A stretch of DNA of 64,000 nucleotides, from assembly GCA_965202845.1 (NCBI GenBank), contig OZ241856.1, positions 1,178,001 through 1,242,000 on the forward strand, given 5' to 3'. Under the pieces are notes generated by a model. That model saw only the letters and a program-made list of their open reading frames with translations. It was not told the DNA's origin and did no database searches. Made by a program: the position numbers and the translations under genes. This stretch comes from CBDATA01 sp965202845. Lineage in GTDB: Bacteria > Acidobacteriota > Vicinamibacteria > Marinacidobacterales > Marinacidobacteraceae. Below, piece by piece: positions 25,267-33,755 of this stretch (within the stretch, counting starts at the first letter, position 1; each line of letters begins with the position of its first letter).

Positions 25267-26493
25267 ATGTACAAACGATTCGCGGAGCGGCTGATGCGGG
25301 AAGCTCTTGCCGACACCCCGGTTGTTCTGATCGTCGGGCCGCGCCGGGCGGGCAAGACCACGCTGGTCCGGAAGATGGAGGAGGCGGATCGACGCTTTCT
25401 CACCTTCGACGACCCGATCGTCCTCGACGCCGCCCGAACCGACCCGGTCGGGTTTGTTCGCGGATTGGACCGGGTGATCCTCGATGAGGTCCAGCGCGTG
25501 CCGGAACTGCTGCTGGCGATCAAGCGTTCGGTGGACGAGGACTACCGACCGGGGCGTTTCCTGCTGACCGGGTCCGCCAACGTCATGACCCTCCCCCGCG
25601 TCGCCGACAGCCTCGCGGGCCGGATCGAAACCCTGCGGATGCTGCCGCTGGCGCGCGCCGAAATCGAGGGCGTGACGCCGACCTTCCTCGATCGTCTCTT
25701 CGCCGGAGAAAGAGAACTTGAAGGCAGTCAAGATGCGATCGTGGGGGATGAATTGGTCCGGCTGACCCTGACCGGGGGCTTTCCCGAAGCGGTCGCCCGC
25801 GAGACCGAGCGGCGCCGGCAGGCATGGGCGCGGTCCTGGCTGGCGTCGGCGCTCAGCCGGGATCTGCGGGAGATCACCGAAATCGGGAGACAAGCCGAGT
25901 TGCCGAAGTTCGTCCGCATGCTGGCGGAGCACTCGGGACAACTGGTCAACTATTCGCAGCTCGGCGCGCGAATCGGCGTCAGCCACAAGACCGGACAGCG
26001 CTATCTCGCACTGCTGGAGCAGGTCTTCCTGGTCACGACTTTGCCGTCTTGGCACACCAATGCGTTGAAGCGGCTTGTCAAAACGCCCAAGCTGCACTTC
26101 CTTGACTCGGGGCTCCTCGCCGCGGCGCGCGGCATGACCCTCGCCCGGGTCCGGGCCCGGCGTGACGCCTTCGGTCCGCTGCTCGAGAGTTTCGTGTTTT
26201 CGGAAATCTTGAAACTCATCGCGGCGTCGGACATGCAAGTGACGCCCTGGCACTTCCGGGATCAGCAGATGCGCGAAGTGGACATCGTCCTGGAGCGGGA
26301 TGACGGCAGGATCGCGGGGATCGAAATCAAGGCGAACGCGACCGTGCGATCCCGCGACTTCGCCGGGCTGCGCACCCTGGCCGAAGCCTGCGGGGAGCGT
26401 TTCGCCTTCGGAGTGGTTCTCCATGACGGCGACGGGCTGACGCCGTTCGCCGACCGGCTGGCGGCGGCGCCCCTGTCGGGCCTCTGGGCTTGA
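25267..26493 (+). CDS. AAA_14/DUF4143 family ATPase
   Basis: A 408-residue P-loop ATPase. Walker A is GPRRAGKTT (about residues 25-33), and Walker B is VILDEVQ (about 77-83), with the sensor-like LLTGSAN. A winged-helix-like middle segment (QLGARIGVSHKTGQRYL) and a C-terminal DUF4143 nuclease-like domain follow, with the residues DIVLERDDGRIAGIEIKAN resembling a PD-(D/E)xK core. These proteins are abundant in uncultured bacteria and scattered by transfer; a defence or genome-maintenance role has been suggested, but function is unproven. It stands alone, with its own promoter. Confidence 0.85.
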   Translation: MYKRFAERLMREALADTPVVLIVGPRRAGKTTLVRKMEEADRRFLTFDDPIVLDAARTDPVGFVRGLDRVILDEVQRVPELLLAIKRSVDEDYRPGRFLLTGSANVMTLPRVADSLAGRIETLRMLPLARAEIEGVTPTFLDRLFAGERELEGSQDAIVGDELVRLTLTGGFPEAVARETERRRQAWARSWLASALSRDLREITEIGRQAELPKFVRMLAEHSGQLVNYSQLGARIGVSHKTGQRYLALLEQVFLVTTLPSWHTNALKRLVKTPKLHFLDSGLLAAARGMTLARVRARRDAFGPLLESFVFSEILKLIAASDMQVTPWHFRDQQMREVDIVLERDDGRIAGIEIKANATVRSRDFAGLRTLAEACGERFAFGVVLHDGDGLTPFADRLAAAPLSGLWA

Positions 26494-26500
26494 GGCGCGC

Positions 26501-27934
26501 CTACCGGAGTTCCCTGCGAAGCTCCACACACAGACCGGCGGCGATGAGGACAGAGGCGGCGGCGAGGGGGAGGCCGGTGAGCGACGCCGCCGCCTGCACC
26601 GATTCGAGGCTGCCGCCCAGCAGCAGCGCTGCCGCGACCGCGCCCTCGGTGAGGCACCAGAACACCCGCTGCGCCGTCGGCGCGTCCAGCTTGCCGCCGG
26701 CGGTGATCGAATCCACCACCAGCGATCCCGAATCGGACGAGGTCACGAAGAAGATGACGGTGAGCACGATGGCGACGATCGAAAGCGGAAGGGTCAGCGG
26801 GCGCGCCTCGAACATCCGAAAGAGCGCCAGCTCCGGGCGGAACGCCCGCACCGCGTCCGCCACCCCGGAATGCCCTCCCACGATCAGCTGGTGGAGGGCG
26901 GAACCGCCGAAGACGCTCATCCAGAGCAGCGTGAACAGGGTCGGGATCACGAGCAGGAAGCCGAGCATCTCCCGGACGGTGCGCCCCCGGGAGATGCGGG
27001 CGATGAAGATGCCGACCACCGGAGTCCAGGCGAACCACCACGCGAAGTAGAAGGCGCTCCATTCGTGGAGGTAGGCGGTGTCGGTGCGCCCCACCCAGTT
27101 GCTGAGCGGCACGAGGCGCAGGGCGTAGGCGCCGAGACCTTCGAGGAATGCGCCCGCCACTGCGCCGAAGGGGCCGAGAACGACCACCGCCAGCATCAGG
27201 GCCACCGCCAGCAGGATGTTCGCCTCGCTCAGCCGGCGGACTCCGGCGTCGAGCCCGGAAAGCACCGAAAGGGTGGCGATCAGGGTGATCGTCGCGACGA
27301 TGAGCGTCCCGGTCAGGTCGGTGGCGGGAATGCCGAAGAGATGCTCCAGACCGCCGGAAATCTGGCGGGCGCCGAGTCCGAGCGAGGTCGCCAGCCCGAA
27401 CACGGTGGCGCACACGGTCGCGAAGTCGATGAAATGGCCGGAGGCGCCCCACACCCGGTCCCCCAGCACCGGGTGGAAGACCGAGCGGAGCGCCAGCGGG
27501 TAGCCCCGGTTGTAGGCGAAAAACGCCAGCGCGAGCGCGGCGACCCCGTAGATGCCCCAGCCGTGCAGCCCCCAGTGGAACAAGGTGGCGGCGACCGCGT
27601 CCCCGACGCTGGGACGCTCGATGCCGAGCGGCGGGTGGAGGAAGTGCTGCATCGGCTCCGCGACTCCGAAAAAGAGGAGTCCGATGCCGATGCCGGCGGC
27701 GAAGAGCATCGCGCCCCAGGTGAGCCGGGAATACCGGGGCTTGGCGTCCGGTCCGCCGAGCCGCACCCGGCCGAGCGGCGAAACGATCAGGAACAGGCAG
27801 GTCAGTACCGCGAGGTTGGCGCTTCCGAGGTAGAGCCAGTCGAAACGGGACGTGAGGGAGGCGTGTACGTCCGCGAACACCGCTCCTGCCTGACCGCGAA
27901 ACACGATCGCCAGCGCGACGAACAGCAGGATCAC
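26501..27934 (-). CDS. BCCT family betaine/carnitine/choline transporter
   Basis: A polytopic transporter of at least 477 residues with about 12 membrane segments. The BCCT signature is clear: GLLFFGVAEPMQHF, FHWGLHGWGIYG, and the tryptophan-rich core segment FYFAWWFAWTPVVGIFIARIS. It would import betaine-like solutes with sodium or protons. The first canonical start is GTG at 27934. However, the conserved N-terminus (FGLDIHAPVFVASAT) continues upstream in frame without ATG, GTG or TTG. An ATC at 27988, preceded by GGAAGGGGGAAC, is the best-placed initiator, so the true gene may begin there. It is the last gene of a ten-gene minus-strand run. Confidence 0.88.
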   Translation of the reverse strand: MILLFVALAIVFRGQAGAVFADVHASLTSRFDWLYLGSANLAVLTCLFLIVSPLGRVRLGGPDAKPRYSRLTWGAMLFAAGIGIGLLFFGVAEPMQHFLHPPLGIERPSVGDAVAATLFHWGLHGWGIYGVAALALAFFAYNRGYPLALRSVFHPVLGDRVWGASGHFIDFATVCATVFGLATSLGLGARQISGGLEHLFGIPATDLTGTLIVATITLIATLSVLSGLDAGVRRLSEANILLAVALMLAVVVLGPFGAVAGAFLEGLGAYALRLVPLSNWVGRTDTAYLHEWSAFYFAWWFAWTPVVGIFIARISRGRTVREMLGFLLVIPTLFTLLWMSVFGGSALHQLIVGGHSGVADAVRAFRPELALFRMFEARPLTLPLSIVAIVLTVIFFVTSSDSGSLVVDSITAGGKLDAPTAQRVFWCLTEGAVAAALLLGGSLESVQAAASLTGLPLAAASVLIAAGLCVELRRELR

Positions 27935-28039
27935 CGTCGCCGAAGCGACGAAGACCGGCGCATGGATGTCGAGCCCGAACCGCCGGATGTTCCCCCTTCC
28001 GGGGGCGTGCGGGGGAAGTCGGATACGCGCGGCCCCGGC

Positions 28040-29236
28040 CTACTGCTCCCGCAGCGCTCCCACCACGCTGCGGCGCGCCGCTCCGATGGCCGGGGCGATC
28101 CCGCCGAGCGCGCCGATCCACAGCGCCAGCGTGATGCCCTGGGCGATCAGGTCCGGGGTGACCCGGAAGGCGAAGGCGACCTGGCTGAACGAGGCGAAGT
28201 TGATGGTCGCGGCGCGGAACCCGTCGAAGAGGAGCCACGACGCCACCCCGCCGAGCGCCGCCCCGATCAGGGCGAAGAGGAGCGACTCCGCCATCACCGA
28301 GACCACCACCGGAGTCCGGGCGAAGCCGAACGCCCGAAGCGTCGCGATCTCGCGGGCGCGGCTCGAAACCGCGGCGTACATGGTGTTGAGCGCCGCGAAG
28401 ACCGCCCCCACCGCCATCATCGCCACGACGATCCAGCCCAGGGTGGTGATGACGGCGTCCATCGCCTCGGACTGCTCGGCGAGGTATTCGGTTTCGCGCA
28501 TCGTGGTGACGTTCACGCGCGGGTCGTCCTCGAGGAAACCCTGAAAGTCGTCGTAGGCATCCGCATCGCTGAGCCGCACCAGAACCGAGTTCGACGAGTT
28601 CCCCCGCTGGTAGGCGTCGGCGAGGATGCGGCTGTCGGCCCAGATCTCCGATTCGGAAATCCCGCCGCCGGCGGTGAAATGCCCCACGACCTCCCAGTCC
28701 ACGGTTCCGACGTCGATCCGGTCGCCGATCCGGAGCCCCTCGAAGGACTCGACGGCGGCTATTCCGACGATCACCTCGTTCCGTCCCGGCTCGAACATCC
28801 GCCCGTCCCGAATCTCGATCGTGTCCCGCACCGCCATCACGCCGGGCGCCACACCCCGCAGGGGCACGTTCGCATCGGTGCCGGTCCCCAGCTTTTGCCG
28901 GTCGATGATCACGAAAATTTCCGGGGACACCAGCGGACCCGAGGCGCCGCGGGCCACCCCGGGCGCCTCCTCGATGACCTGGACTTCCGGGCGCGAAAGA
29001 ACGCTCATGGATTCGGAGACCGAGCCGCTCCGCATCACGATGGCGAAATCGTCGCGCGCCTGTCCCTGGACCATCAGGCGGAATCCGGTCGCCATCGAAA
29101 GCACCGCCACCAGCACCCCGACGACGCCGGCGACCCCGAAGATCGCCACCACCGAGGAGCTCCGGCGCTGCCAGATGGTCTGCAGGTTGTAGGCGGAAAC
29201 CGCCCCGATCTGCCTGAGGAAGGAGATGAGTCGCAT
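28040..29236 (-). CDS. ABC transporter permease (FtsX/MacB-like)
   Basis: A 398-residue permease with the MacB topology: one N-terminal membrane helix (about 28-50), a large periplasmic domain (about 51-270), then three helices near 275-395. The DUF214/FtsX core is visible in FAALNTMYAAVSSRAREIATLRAFGF, whose coupling motif contacts the ATPase. It lies directly behind a second permease, an ATPase and an RND-type adaptor, so the four genes form one export or lipoprotein-handling complex. In such systems the transporter works on periplasmic substrates by mechanotransmission. The substrate is unknown. Confidence 0.88.
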   Translation of the reverse strand: MRLISFLRQIGAVSAYNLQTIWQRRSSSVVAIFGVAGVVGVLVAVLSMATGFRLMVQGQARDDFAIVMRSGSVSESMSVLSRPEVQVIEEAPGVARGASGPLVSPEIFVIIDRQKLGTGTDANVPLRGVAPGVMAVRDTIEIRDGRMFEPGRNEVIVGIAAVESFEGLRIGDRIDVGTVDWEVVGHFTAGGGISESEIWADSRILADAYQRGNSSNSVLVRLSDADAYDDFQGFLEDDPRVNVTTMRETEYLAEQSEAMDAVITTLGWIVVAMMAVGAVFAALNTMYAAVSSRAREIATLRAFGFARTPVVVSVMAESLLFALIGAALGGVASWLLFDGFRAATINFASFSQVAFAFRVTPDLIAQGITLALWIGALGGIAPAIGAARRSVVGALREQ

Positions 29237-30397
29237 TTACAGCCGCCTCAGTGCGAACGCGGTCTGGAGGCGCATCGCGCGTCGCGCCGGGAAGACGCCG
29301 ACGACGAACCCGGTGAGGATCGCGAGCGCCATGCCGAGGACCGCATCCTGGGGACGCAGATAGAAGACGGGAAGGAACTGGGCGAGGGCCTCCCGGAGTC
29401 CGACGGAGGCGCCGACCGCGAACAGCAACCCGACGAAACCGGCGGTGGTCACCAGAACCACCGATTCCAGCAGCACCAGCCGCATCACCTGGGCGCTGTT
29501 GAAGCCGAGCGCCTTCAGCAGCCCGATCTCGCCGACCCGCTCGCGCACCGACTGCGCCATGGTGTTGCCGGCGACCAGCAGGATGGTGAAGAAGACCGCG
29601 CCCAGAATCGAGGTCACGATGAGGCCGATGTTCCCGACCTGGTTGACGAAGCCAGCGGCGAACGCGCCCTCCGGCTCCGACTTGGTCTCCGCCGGGGAGT
29701 TGCGGAAGAGCGCGTCGATCTCCGCCGCCACCTCGGGCGCCCGGTCCGGGTCGGCGACCCGAACCATGTACCAGCCCACCGTCCCGCGCCCGAAGGCGCG
29801 GGTCTCGTCAAACATGTCGTAGCGGAACAGGAACTGGTTGCGGTCGAAGCCCTCCACGACGACGTCGTAGACCCCGACCACTTCGAACTCCCACGCCTCG
29901 TCCTGCCGTCCCTGCTGCTGCCAGATGGTGGGCTGGATGGGAACGCGGTCGCCGACTTCCCATCCGAAGCGCTCCACCAGCCCGCGCCCGACGACCGCGC
30001 CGCTCCGGGTCTCCACCCACCGCCGGCGCGCCGCCTCCGGAAGCGAGAGCTCCGGGTACATGTCCAGGTATTCGAGCGGGCGCACCGGGGACTGCATGAA
30101 GAAGTTGGACGGATCCTGGTAGACGCCGCCGAACCAGGTCATGTGCATGGCGTCGATGACGCCCGGAATGTCCTCGATCCGACTCTCGTAGGACTCGGGG
30201 AGCACCTGGAAGAGCGACACCCGGTGGCGCACCACCAGCCGCTGCTCGTCGGCGAGCTCCACCCCGGCGCCGAAGGCGGTCCGCAGCATCGAGAGCAACC
30301 CGAACATGAAGAACGCCACCACCACCGAGAGGAACGTGAGAACGGTGCGGGTCTTCTTGCGGCGGAGCGCGGCGACGATCAGCGAAAGCCCCTTCAT
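29237..30397 (-). CDS. ABC transporter permease (FtsX/MacB-like)
   Basis: A 386-residue permease paralogous in layout to the gene at 28040: a helix near residues 16-38, a periplasmic domain (about 40-255), then three C-terminal helices with the cytoplasmic loop MAQSVRERVGEIGLLKALGF. It overlaps the ATPase gene by ATGA and its TAA abuts the next permease's ATG, so stoichiometric synthesis is likely. Two different permeases suggest a heterodimer. Confidence 0.88.
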   Translation of the reverse strand: MKGLSLIVAALRRKKTRTVLTFLSVVVAFFMFGLLSMLRTAFGAGVELADEQRLVVRHRVSLFQVLPESYESRIEDIPGVIDAMHMTWFGGVYQDPSNFFMQSPVRPLEYLDMYPELSLPEAARRRWVETRSGAVVGRGLVERFGWEVGDRVPIQPTIWQQQGRQDEAWEFEVVGVYDVVVEGFDRNQFLFRYDMFDETRAFGRGTVGWYMVRVADPDRAPEVAAEIDALFRNSPAETKSEPEGAFAAGFVNQVGNIGLIVTSILGAVFFTILLVAGNTMAQSVRERVGEIGLLKALGFNSAQVMRLVLLESVVLVTTAGFVGLLFAVGASVGLREALAQFLPVFYLRPQDAVLGMALAILTGFVVGVFPARRAMRLQTAFALRRL

Positions 30398-31098
30398 GGC
30401 GCCGATTTCCCGTTGTCGAGCCGCCCGTCGTCGAGGTGGAGCACCCGGCTGGCCCGCTCGGCGGCGTGCGGGTCATGGGTGACCATCAGGATCGTCTTGC
30501 CCTGCTCGCGGTTCAGGATCCCCAGCAGGTCCAGGATCTCGTCGGTGTTCTTCCGGTCGAGGTCGCCGGTGGGCTCGTCGCAAACCAGCAGCGCCGGATC
30601 GTTCACCAGCGCCCGGGCGATGCCGACCCGCTGCTGCTCGCCTCCCGAGAGCTGGCGCGGGTAGTGGCGCCCGCGGTCGGCGAGCCCCACGATGTCGAGC
30701 GCGATCCCCACCCGGCGGCGGCGCTCGCTGGCGGAGAGCGCGGTCAGAAGCAGCGGCACCGCGACGTTGCCGCGCGCATGGAGCGCGCCCAGCAGGTTGG
30801 CGAACTGGAAGACGAACCCGATGTAGCGCGCCCGGAACGCCGCCAGCCGCCGCTCGGACATGGCGTGGACCGGCTGGCCGGCGACCACCACCTCCCCGCT
30901 GCCCGGCCGGTCGAGACCGGCGATCAGATTGAGCAGGGTGGACTTCCCGGACCCCGAAGGGCCCATCAGCGCCAGGAATTCGCCCTGGGGGATGTCCAGC
31001 GACAGGTCGCGCAGCACCGGAACCGACCGCTTTCCCTGGCGGAAGCTGCGGGTCACCGAACGGACCGAAACCATTGTCCCGTTGTCGCTCTCCGTCAT
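30394..31098 (-). CDS. ABC transporter ATP-binding protein (LolD/MacB-like)
   Basis: A 234-residue ATPase. Walker A GPSGSGKST, signature LSGGEQQR, Walker B LLVCDEPTGDLD and the H-loop VTHD are complete. The TGDLD variant after Walker B is typical of the MacB/LolD/FtsE group. I chose ATG 31098 (MTESDNG) because the 30-residue upstream extension is basic and unconserved. It energises the two neighbouring permeases. Confidence 0.93.
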   Translation of the reverse strand: MTESDNGTMVSVRSVTRSFRQGKRSVPVLRDLSLDIPQGEFLALMGPSGSGKSTLLNLIAGLDRPGSGEVVVAGQPVHAMSERRLAAFRARYIGFVFQFANLLGALHARGNVAVPLLLTALSASERRRRVGIALDIVGLADRGRHYPRQLSGGEQQRVGIARALVNDPALLVCDEPTGDLDRKNTDEILDLLGILNREQGKTILMVTHDPHAAERASRVLHLDDGRLDNGKSAP

Positions 31099-31123
31099 GC
31101 CGTTGCGTCCTTTCTTCGGAAAA

Positions 31124-32377
31124 TCAGGGTGTGGCGGCGCCCATCTCCGCCACCTCGTCGCCGTCCGAGAGGCCTTCGCGCCCCTCAACCACCACCCGGT
31201 CGCCCTCGGCGAGCCCGGAGAGCACGAACACGTCCGCGCCCTGCGCGTCGCCGACCCGGATCGCGCGCCGCTGGACCCGGCCGTCGCGCACCAGCAGCAC
31301 CAGGTCGCGTCCGGTGTCCTGGAAGACCGCGGCGGCGGGCGCCAAGAGACCCTCCGGCGCCGCCGAGGGCTCGGCCTCGGCGGAGCGGAAGCTCACCTTC
31401 ACCCCCATGTCGGGGAGAATCCGGTCGTCGAGCTCCTCGAATCCGATGCGCACCCGAACGGTCGCCCGATCCCGGTCGGCGGTGGGAATGATGGCGATCA
31501 CCCGCGCCGGGATCGTCCAGTCCTCGTAGGAATCGAGGACGGCGTCCACCGGCTGCCCGGGAGCGACCCGGTTGATGAACGCCTCGTTCACGTCCACCTC
31601 GATCTCGCGCGAATCCATGTCCACGATGGTTCCGACTCCGGTGCGGGTGAACCCGGCGCCGCCGGCGATCGGCGACATCATTTCGCCGGGCTGGGCGTTC
31701 TTGGCGGTGATGACCCCGGCGAACGGCGCCCGCACCACGGTGTCCTCGATCTGCTGGCGGATCACGTCGAGCTGCCGCTCCGCCACCCGGATGTCCTCCC
31801 GCTGCCGCTCGATGCGCGCCTCGAAGGTCGCGACCTCGCCGTCGACCCGGTCCAGATCGGCCTGGCCGGACACCCCCTCGGCGACCAGCTGGCGGAGCCG
31901 CGCCTGCCGGGTTCGGGCCTCGCCCAGCTGGGCCTCCACTTCGGCGACCATCTTCCGCGCCGATTCGGCCTGCGCCTCGGCGAGCCGCAGGCTGCGTTCG
32001 AGGTTCGAGGCGTCCAGCCGGGCGAGCACCTGGCCGGGCGCGACTTCCATCCCCTCCTCGATGAGGATCTCGGTAATCTGCCCCGCCGCCTTGGAGGAGA
32101 CGGTGGCCTGGCGCCGGGCGGTCACGTAGCCGCTCGCGTTCAGGACGGTAGTTCCCGCCGAGACCGCGGTGGCGCGGACCCGGGCGGTGCGCACCTCCGG
32201 GAGCTCGGGTTCGGATCCCAGCAGTCGGAACGCGGCGAAGCCGCCGCCCAGAACCAGAACCACCCCAAGCACCGCGGTCCAGACCGCAACCGCGCGGCTC
32301 CCGCTGCGCGCCTCCTCGTGGATGCGAAGCTCCGCCAGCCGGCTGGCCGGTTTCACCCCGGAGTCGGTTTCGCTCAT
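31124..32377 (-). CDS. Periplasmic adaptor subunit (HlyD/RND-type membrane fusion protein)
   Basis: A 417-residue adaptor with one N-terminal membrane helix (about 28-52), a lipoyl-like half-domain beginning around SSKAAGQITEILIEEGMEV, a long coiled-coil hairpin (about 115-190), the second lipoyl half (TVVRAPFAGVITAKNAQPGEMM) and beta-barrel domains. Adaptors of this type join MacB-like ABC transporters to an outer-membrane channel. No TolC-like gene is nearby, so the channel must come from elsewhere. It is 25 bases upstream of the ATPase gene and probably co-transcribed with it. Confidence 0.9.
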   Translation of the reverse strand: MSETDSGVKPASRLAELRIHEEARSGSRAVAVWTAVLGVVLVLGGGFAAFRLLGSEPELPEVRTARVRATAVSAGTTVLNASGYVTARRQATVSSKAAGQITEILIEEGMEVAPGQVLARLDASNLERSLRLAEAQAESARKMVAEVEAQLGEARTRQARLRQLVAEGVSGQADLDRVDGEVATFEARIERQREDIRVAERQLDVIRQQIEDTVVRAPFAGVITAKNAQPGEMMSPIAGGAGFTRTGVGTIVDMDSREIEVDVNEAFINRVAPGQPVDAVLDSYEDWTIPARVIAIIPTADRDRATVRVRIGFEELDDRILPDMGVKVSFRSAEAEPSAAPEGLLAPAAAVFQDTGRDLVLLVRDGRVQRRAIRVGDAQGADVFVLSGLAEGDRVVVEGREGLSDGDEVAEMGAATP

Positions 32378-32424
32378 CGCCGCCCTCCCCTACGACCGGG
32401 GAGTCGAAAAAGTTGCATCGGACT

Positions 32425-33129
32425 TCATGCGGGATCGTACCACCGCCGCCAACGGACGAACGGGAGATACGCCAGCAGGAACATACCGAGCCCAACCATT
32501 TCGAGGAACAGCAGATACCAGGGCCAGGGCGCGAAGAAGAAGGGGGAGACGCTGCCGCCGGGCGGGCTGGAGAGGAACATGTAGTTCGATCCCAGCAGCA
32601 GGTTCGCGATCGCGACCGGAACCGCCAACAGGTTCATGTACAGGAAGGCCCGGAACAGTCCTCCGAGCGACGGGCGCATCCCGAGTCCCCAGGTGGCGAC
32701 CGCGACTCCGGCGACGATGCCGCCGTGGGCGATGAAGTACTGGAAGAAGCGGTACGCGGGAAACCCGACGTCGATGTTGCCGGGCGTGAGCACCGCGCTC
32801 CCCGCGCCCACCATCCCCCAGAACCAGGCGATCTCGTAGGCGCGCTTACGCCGAAAGATCAGGGTGACGGCGGTCAGGAAGACGGCCACGCCGCACAGGT
32901 GCAGCGGGAGGTGGTTCCGCAGGAATCCGTCGAACCCGATCTGGACGACGCGGATCGTCCACCAGGCGAACTCGTTCAGAAGCAGCGTGGCGGCCAACCC
33001 GTAACGGACCGCGTTTCCGACCGCCGGCGACCCGCGCCGGACGGCGAGGCAGAGCGCGACCGGAACGGCGACCGTGAGTCCGATCGCCGCCAGGTGGGGG
33101 ACGCCGAAGGTCGGGAATCCGCCGTTCAA
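32425..33129 (-). CDS. TIGR02206/YwaF-like integral membrane protein
   Basis: A 234-residue protein with about six to seven membrane helices. Segments such as WTIRVVQIGF, NHLPLHLCGVAVFL and the final WYLLFLEMVGLGMF are typical of the TIGR02206 family, whose function is unknown. The TTG start at 33129 is supported by GGAGGT five bases upstream and overlaps the acetyltransferase stop as TTGA. It is a case where a good Shine-Dalgarno decides for a TTG start. Confidence 0.8.
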   Translation of the reverse strand: MNGGFPTFGVPHLAAIGLTVAVPVALCLAVRRGSPAVGNAVRYGLAATLLLNEFAWWTIRVVQIGFDGFLRNHLPLHLCGVAVFLTAVTLIFRRKRAYEIAWFWGMVGAGSAVLTPGNIDVGFPAYRFFQYFIAHGGIVAGVAVATWGLGMRPSLGGLFRAFLYMNLLAVPVAIANLLLGSNYMFLSSPPGGSVSPFFFAPWPWYLLFLEMVGLGMFLLAYLPFVRWRRWYDPA

Positions 33130-33755
33130 GCGACCTCCGCATCCGCCGGCAGTACCAGCAGCGCGCCGTATCCGGCGCAGACCGGATCGGACACGTAGTC
33201 CGGGATCAACCCCCGCGGGCGGAATCCGATCCGCAGCTGGACGGAAATCGTCGGATCGGAACGCTCCCCGGCCAGCAGCTCCCGGTAGTAAGTTTCCGCG
33301 TCCATCCGGTCGGCGAGCGCCCCGTACCCGGCGAGCAGCCCCACCGTGGCCTGGCCGGCCAGATGGAGACGACGGACGGCCCGCTGGCGCGCCGCGTAGA
33401 GCGCCCGGGCGACCCCCCGCCCCCGCCATTCGGGAATCACGCCGAGGTCGGCGCCGTAGAGCCAGGCGCCCTCCGGATGGTGGGCGGAAAGCCAGCCGCC
33501 GCCGAAGATCCGGGAGAACGAGTGCGGCTCGAACGCCAGACGCTCCTCCACCCGGAGGGTGGTGGTGGCGCCGATGACGTCCCCTTCGTCGGCGACCGCG
33601 ACGAACTGACCTTCGGGAAACATCTCCACGTGATGCCGGTAGTGTTCGGCCAGGAAGCGCTGGTCGGGCGCCAGCGTCGGGAAGATCACCGCCTGGAGCG
33701 CCGCCAGCGCCTCGGCGCGCTCCGCCGCCGTTGGCAGGACCCGGAACCCGCTCAC
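33126..33755 (-). CDS. GNAT family N-acetyltransferase
   Basis: A 209-residue acetyltransferase with the acetyl-CoA loop WRGRGVARALYAARQRAVR preceded by the strand LYGADLGVIPE. The N-terminal part (PTLAPDQRFLAEHYRHHVEMFPEG) suggests a small-molecule or amino-acid acetylator. The GTG start overlaps the symporter stop by GTGA, and the stop overlaps the next gene by TTGA, so it sits tightly inside the operon. The acceptor is unknown. Confidence 0.85.
   Translation of the reverse strand: MSGFRVLPTAAERAEALAALQAVIFPTLAPDQRFLAEHYRHHVEMFPEGQFVAVADEGDVIGATTTLRVEERLAFEPHSFSRIFGGGWLSAHHPEGAWLYGADLGVIPEWRGRGVARALYAARQRAVRRLHLAGQATVGLLAGYGALADRMDAETYYRELLAGERSDPTISVQLRIGFRPRGLIPDYVSDPVCAGYGALLVLPADAEVA

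Noticed and set aside
26870..30664. A 1264-codon plus-strand open frame
   Set aside because: It lies opposite the BCCT transporter and two permeases whose helices and motifs are clear; its product is an Arg/His/Glu-rich shadow.
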